A DNA stretch of 8,597 nt from contig DASRVA010000083.1 of assembly GCA_035687745.1 (NCBI GenBank), positions 1 to 8,597 on the forward strand, given 5' to 3'. The position numbers were made by a program, and so were the translations under genes. The notes below the pieces were generated by a model, which searched no databases, had not been told where the DNA came from, and saw only the letters and a program-made list of their open reading frames with translations. This DNA is from DASRVA01 sp035687745 (GTDB taxonomy: Bacteria; Gemmatimonadota; Gemmatimonadetes; JACCXV01; JAHWKZ01). Below are positions 6,525 through 8,597 of this stretch, piece by piece. Numbering within the stretch: the stretch's first letter is position 1; every line of letters begins with the position of its first letter.

Positions 6525-7673
6525 ATGGGCCGCCTGAAGAATCGAATCCGAATCGACCGCCACGAGTTCGCCGGATCGTTCGGCGACATCGGGACCGACT
6601 TCCCTCTCATCACCGGGATGATCCTGGCCGGCGGCCTCGACGCGGCCAGCGTCCTCATCATGTTCGGGGTCATGCAGGTCATGACGGGGTTCCTCTACGG
6701 GCTGCCCATGCCGGCTCAGCCGCTCAAGGCGGTCGCCGTGCTGGTGATCGCAGGGGGCGTGACCCCCGAGGTCCTGTACGGCGGCGGGCTGGCCATCGGC
6801 CTGGCGATGCTTCTCCTCACGTTGACCGGCCTCATCGCGTGGCTGGATCGCCGCATCCCCAAGGCCGTCGTTCGAGGCATCCAGGTGGGGCTCGGCCTGA
6901 AGCTCGCCGAGCTGGCGCTCGGGGATTACGTGCAGGCGGCGGGGCTGGAGGGATACCTCCTGGCGGCCGTCTGCTTCGCCCTGGTCCTCGCTCTGGGCGG
7001 GAGCCGCCGGCTTCCGGCCGCCCTTCCGGTGATCGCCCTCGGGATCGTCTACGGCCTCGTCTCGAGCCCCGGGACGGCCGGGATCGGTTCGATGTTCGGT
7101 TTCGCCCTGCCCCAGCCCAGGGTCCCCACCCCGGAGCACGTCCTGGAGGGATTTCTCGTTCTCGGGCTGGCGCAGCTGCCGCTTTCTCTCGGGAACTCCC
7201 TCTTTGCCACCCGCCAGCTCGCCCATGACCTCCTGGGCCGCGAGATCGGTGTCCGCAAGATCGCCTTCACCTACTCCGCCATGAACCTCGTCAATCCGTT
7301 CCTGTCGGGGGTGCCGACCTGCCACGGGTCGGGAGGGATGGCGGGCCATTACGCCTTCGGGGCCAGGACCGGCGGGGCGCCCCTGATCTACGGGGCGCTG
7401 TACCTGGGCCTCGGTCTCTTTCTGAGCCGGGGATTCGACCAGGTGGTGCACCTCTTTCCGCTTCCGGTCCTCGGCGTGATCCTGCTGTTCGAGGGTCTGG
7501 CCCTGGCGCGTCTCGTGAGAGACATGACGGGAGACGCCTTTCAGCTCGGACTGGTGCTGCTGGTCGCGCTCTGCGCCCTGGCCCTGCCGTACGGCTTCCT
7601 GGTGGGCCTGGTCGCGGGCACCGCCGTCCATTACGCGGGCCGCGGCCGCTCCTGGCTGGGCGATCCGCGGTGA
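6525..7673 (+). CDS. MOT1-type molybdate/sulfate permease (SulP-related)
   Basis: This 382-residue inner-membrane transporter has about 10-12 hydrophobic helices and no STAS domain. Both hallmark blocks of the MOT1 family are present: FAGSFGDIGTDFPL (15-28) with YGLPMPAQPLKAVA (58-71), and later VPTCHGSGGMAGHY (263-276) followed by FGARTGG. LGNSLFATRQLAHDLL lies in between, as expected. MOT1 proteins take up molybdate with high affinity, and some members handle sulfate. Bacterial members are about this length. The gene lies 120 bases after the binding-protein gene on the same strand, and convergent with the cupin gene 15 bases downstream. The gap shows no molybdopterin-cofactor riboswitch that I can recognise, only the hairpin at its beginning. 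No strong Shine-Dalgarno precedes ATG 6525; AGGA lies 14 bases upstream (6507-6510). The family call is firm and the substrate is likely molybdate. Confidence 0.88.
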   Translation: MGRLKNRIRIDRHEFAGSFGDIGTDFPLITGMILAGGLDAASVLIMFGVMQVMTGFLYGLPMPAQPLKAVAVLVIAGGVTPEVLYGGGLAIGLAMLLLTLTGLIAWLDRRIPKAVVRGIQVGLGLKLAELALGDYVQAAGLEGYLLAAVCFALVLALGGSRRLPAALPVIALGIVYGLVSSPGTAGIGSMFGFALPQPRVPTPEHVLEGFLVLGLAQLPLSLGNSLFATRQLAHDLLGREIGVRKIAFTYSAMNLVNPFLSGVPTCHGSGGMAGHYAFGARTGGAPLIYGALYLGLGLFLSRGFDQVVHLFPLPVLGVILLFEGLALARLVRDMTGDAFQLGLVLLVALCALALPYGFLVGLVAGTAVHYAGRGRSWLGDPR

Positions 7674-7675
7674 GG

Positions 7676-7690
7676 AGCGGCGTCGCCGCT
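7676..7690. terminator. Short hairpin in the convergent gap, possible bidirectional terminator
   Basis: agcggc (7676-7681) and gccgct (7685-7690) form a 6-bp stem with loop gtc, starting 2 bases after the permease stop and running into the cupin stop codon. Placement between convergent genes fits a shared terminator, but the stem is short and neither side has a T-run. Confidence 0.3.
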
Positions 7691-8132
7691 AAACGCGCAC
7701 GAAGGCGGCCACCTCCGGCCGCCGCCTGAGCTCCTCCAGCTCGACCCGGGTCGGTCGCCGCGGCCGGTCCCGTCCGCCGTCGGCCACGCACAGGAACCCG
7801 AGCGGCTCGTCGTCCGAGGCCCGGAACTGGTGCCAGGTGAGGGACGGGACGTGGACCAGGTCGAAGGGCCGGATCTCGCGGATCTCCGGGTCCACGAGGA
7901 CCCGCCCGCCGCCCCGCAGGACGACGACCCCGTGGGCGTGCTCGTGGCGCTCGAGCGTGGTGTGGCCGCCCGGCCCCACCTCGAAGTACCGGAGGTCCGA
8001 GACCAGCCCCTCGCCGTGACCGAAGAGGAGCTGGCGGCTCACGTCGCGAAAGGCGCTTCCCTCTTCCTTGTAGGGCTCGAGCGGAACGTCCTCCCACCGG
8101 AAACCGTCGCCGCGACGGACGGGGCGGCTCAC
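7689..8132 (-). CDS. Single-domain cupin, partner of the RuBisCO-like protein
   Basis: This 147-residue protein is one cupin barrel. After an N-terminal segment (about 12-37) comes motif 1, GPGGHTTLERHEHAHGVVVLRG (53-74, in parts PGGHTTLE and RHEHAHGVVVLRG), offering Glu61, His63, His65 and His67. Motif 2 is FDLVHVPSLTWHQF (90-103) with His101. A charged C-terminal helix (about 127-147) closes it. The barrel should bind one divalent metal. GTG 8132 overlaps the preceding gene's TGA by 4 bases and has GGGAG 7 bases upstream, so the pair is translationally coupled. The frame stays open further upstream, but that part is low-complexity Arg/Gly/Pro and overlaps the RuBisCO-like gene. Rhodospirillum rubrum uses a RuBisCO-like isomerase with a cupin that releases methanethiol from methylthioxylulose 5-phosphate. 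A similar role is inferred here from pairing only; another lyase or isomerase is possible. Confidence 0.8.
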   Translation of the reverse strand: MSRPVRRGDGFRWEDVPLEPYKEEGSAFRDVSRQLLFGHGEGLVSDLRYFEVGPGGHTTLERHEHAHGVVVLRGGGRVLVDPEIREIRPFDLVHVPSLTWHQFRASDDEPLGFLCVADGGRDRPRRPTRVELEELRRRPEVAAFVRV

Positions 8133-8597
8133 TCGCCCGCTCCCACGGCCCGGCCTCGAGGGCGTTCCGAGACGGCGGCATCGCGGACCCGCGCCACGAA
8201 CTCGCGCGCCCTTTCGGCCAGTTCCCGGCGCGCCACGTAGAGAGACCCCCCGACCAGCAGCATCACGTCGATCCCGTAGAACTCGACCATCTCGCGGACG
8301 CGGGCCACGCTCATCCCGCCGGCCGGGACGGGGAGGGCCGGCCGGAGGCCCCCCAGCGGCCCTCCGAGTCGTGCCGCCAGGTCGCCGCACGTTTCCAGGT
8401 CGAACGGGAAGCGGCCGCCCGCGTGGGGAAAGATGACCGCGTCGGCGCCGTAGAGGCGAAAGAGCGTCCCGAGGAGGAGAGCGGTCGCGATCCCGCGGCC
8501 GCCGCCCAGCGCCGGATGCGCCAGGACCGGGACCGGCGAGGCCCTGGCCAGCTCGAGAAAGGCCGGCAGCCCGATCACGAGCGGCGCCGCCATGACC
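8129..8597 (-). CDS. RuBisCO-like protein (form IV), C-terminal part; 5' end outside the window
   Basis: The 155 visible complete codons show the end of a RuBisCO-type TIM barrel. Counting from the Met at 8593, HPALGGGRGIA (26-36) corresponds to the barrel strand that carries the active-site His. LLLGTLFRLYGADAVIFPH (39-57) leads into GGRFPF (59-64) at loop 6, where true RuBisCO has its catalytic Lys in GKLEGE; here there is no Lys. VPAGGMSVARV (89-99) and LLVGGSLY (112-119) are the Gly-Gly phosphate-binding loops. It therefore cannot be a normal carboxylase and is a RuBisCO-like protein, of the kind that acts as isomerase, enolase or decarboxylase in methionine salvage or sugar-acid catabolism. 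Codon 8596-8594 (Val) continues the frame beyond Met 8593, and full-length relatives are around 400 residues, so 8593 is probably not the true start. It overlaps the cupin gene by 4 bases. Confidence 0.82.
   Translation of the reverse strand, partial: VMAAPLVIGLPAFLELARASPVPVLAHPALGGGRGIATALLLGTLFRLYGADAVIFPHAGGRFPFDLETCGDLAARLGGPLGGLRPALPVPAGGMSVARVREMVEFYGIDVMLLVGGSLYVARRELAERAREFVARVRDAAVSERPRGRAVGAGE

Noticed and set aside
6519..7631. Minus-strand open frame of 370 codons opposite the MOT1 permease
   Set aside because: The product is rich in Gln, Glu, His and Arg, as expected from the antisense of a hydrophobic membrane protein, while the plus frame carries both MOT1 signatures.
8133..8390. 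N-terminal extension of the cupin frame back to 8390
   Set aside because: It overlaps the RuBisCO-like gene almost fully and reads as Arg/Gly/Pro low complexity. The GTG at 8132 with its own ribosome-binding site fits the usual cupin length.

Overview
The window is a very GC-rich piece of a bacterial chromosome (about 80% GC in the lines counted inside the 5445-6404 gene). A TonB-dependent outer-membrane receptor shows that the host is Gram-negative. The mix of a carboxypeptidase-regulatory-domain receptor, a RuBisCO-like protein and very high GC would fit Gemmatimonadota or a similar environmental phylum, but this is only an impression. No rRNA, tRNA, CRISPR array, transposase or integrase was seen.

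Region 1 (1-4806, all minus strand) is a probable copper locus, read from high to low coordinates. It holds an ATP/ADP-carrier-type nucleotide transporter (3469-4806), a small secreted His/Cys-rich protein whose ATG directly abuts the transporter's TAG (3118-3468), a TonB-dependent receptor (727-3039) and a CopC-CopD fusion cut off by the window edge (1-706). The likely flow is metal uptake across the outer membrane by the receptor, metal binding in the periplasm by the His/Cys-rich protein and the CopC domain, and passage through the inner membrane by CopD. The nucleotide carrier is the odd member. It is visibly less GC-rich than its neighbours and has no known role in copper handling.

Region 2 (4807-5444) holds a small XRE-family regulator on the minus strand (4972-5313), followed by a strong hairpin. 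A 128-base divergent intergenic region with a 10-bp palindrome separates it from region 3.

Region 3 (5445-7673, plus strand) holds a periplasmic-binding-protein-like BtuF-family protein that lacks a signal peptide, then a MOT1-type molybdate permease. The 120-base gap between them begins with a near-perfect hairpin that overlaps the first gene's stop codon.

Region 4 (7689-8597, minus strand, convergent with region 3) holds the C-terminal part of a RuBisCO-like protein (form IV) and, overlapping it by 4 bases, a small cupin. This pairing recalls the methylthioadenosine-isoprenoid shunt, in which a RuBisCO-like isomerase and a cupin act in succession. All functional assignments rest on motifs read by eye; no database search was run.
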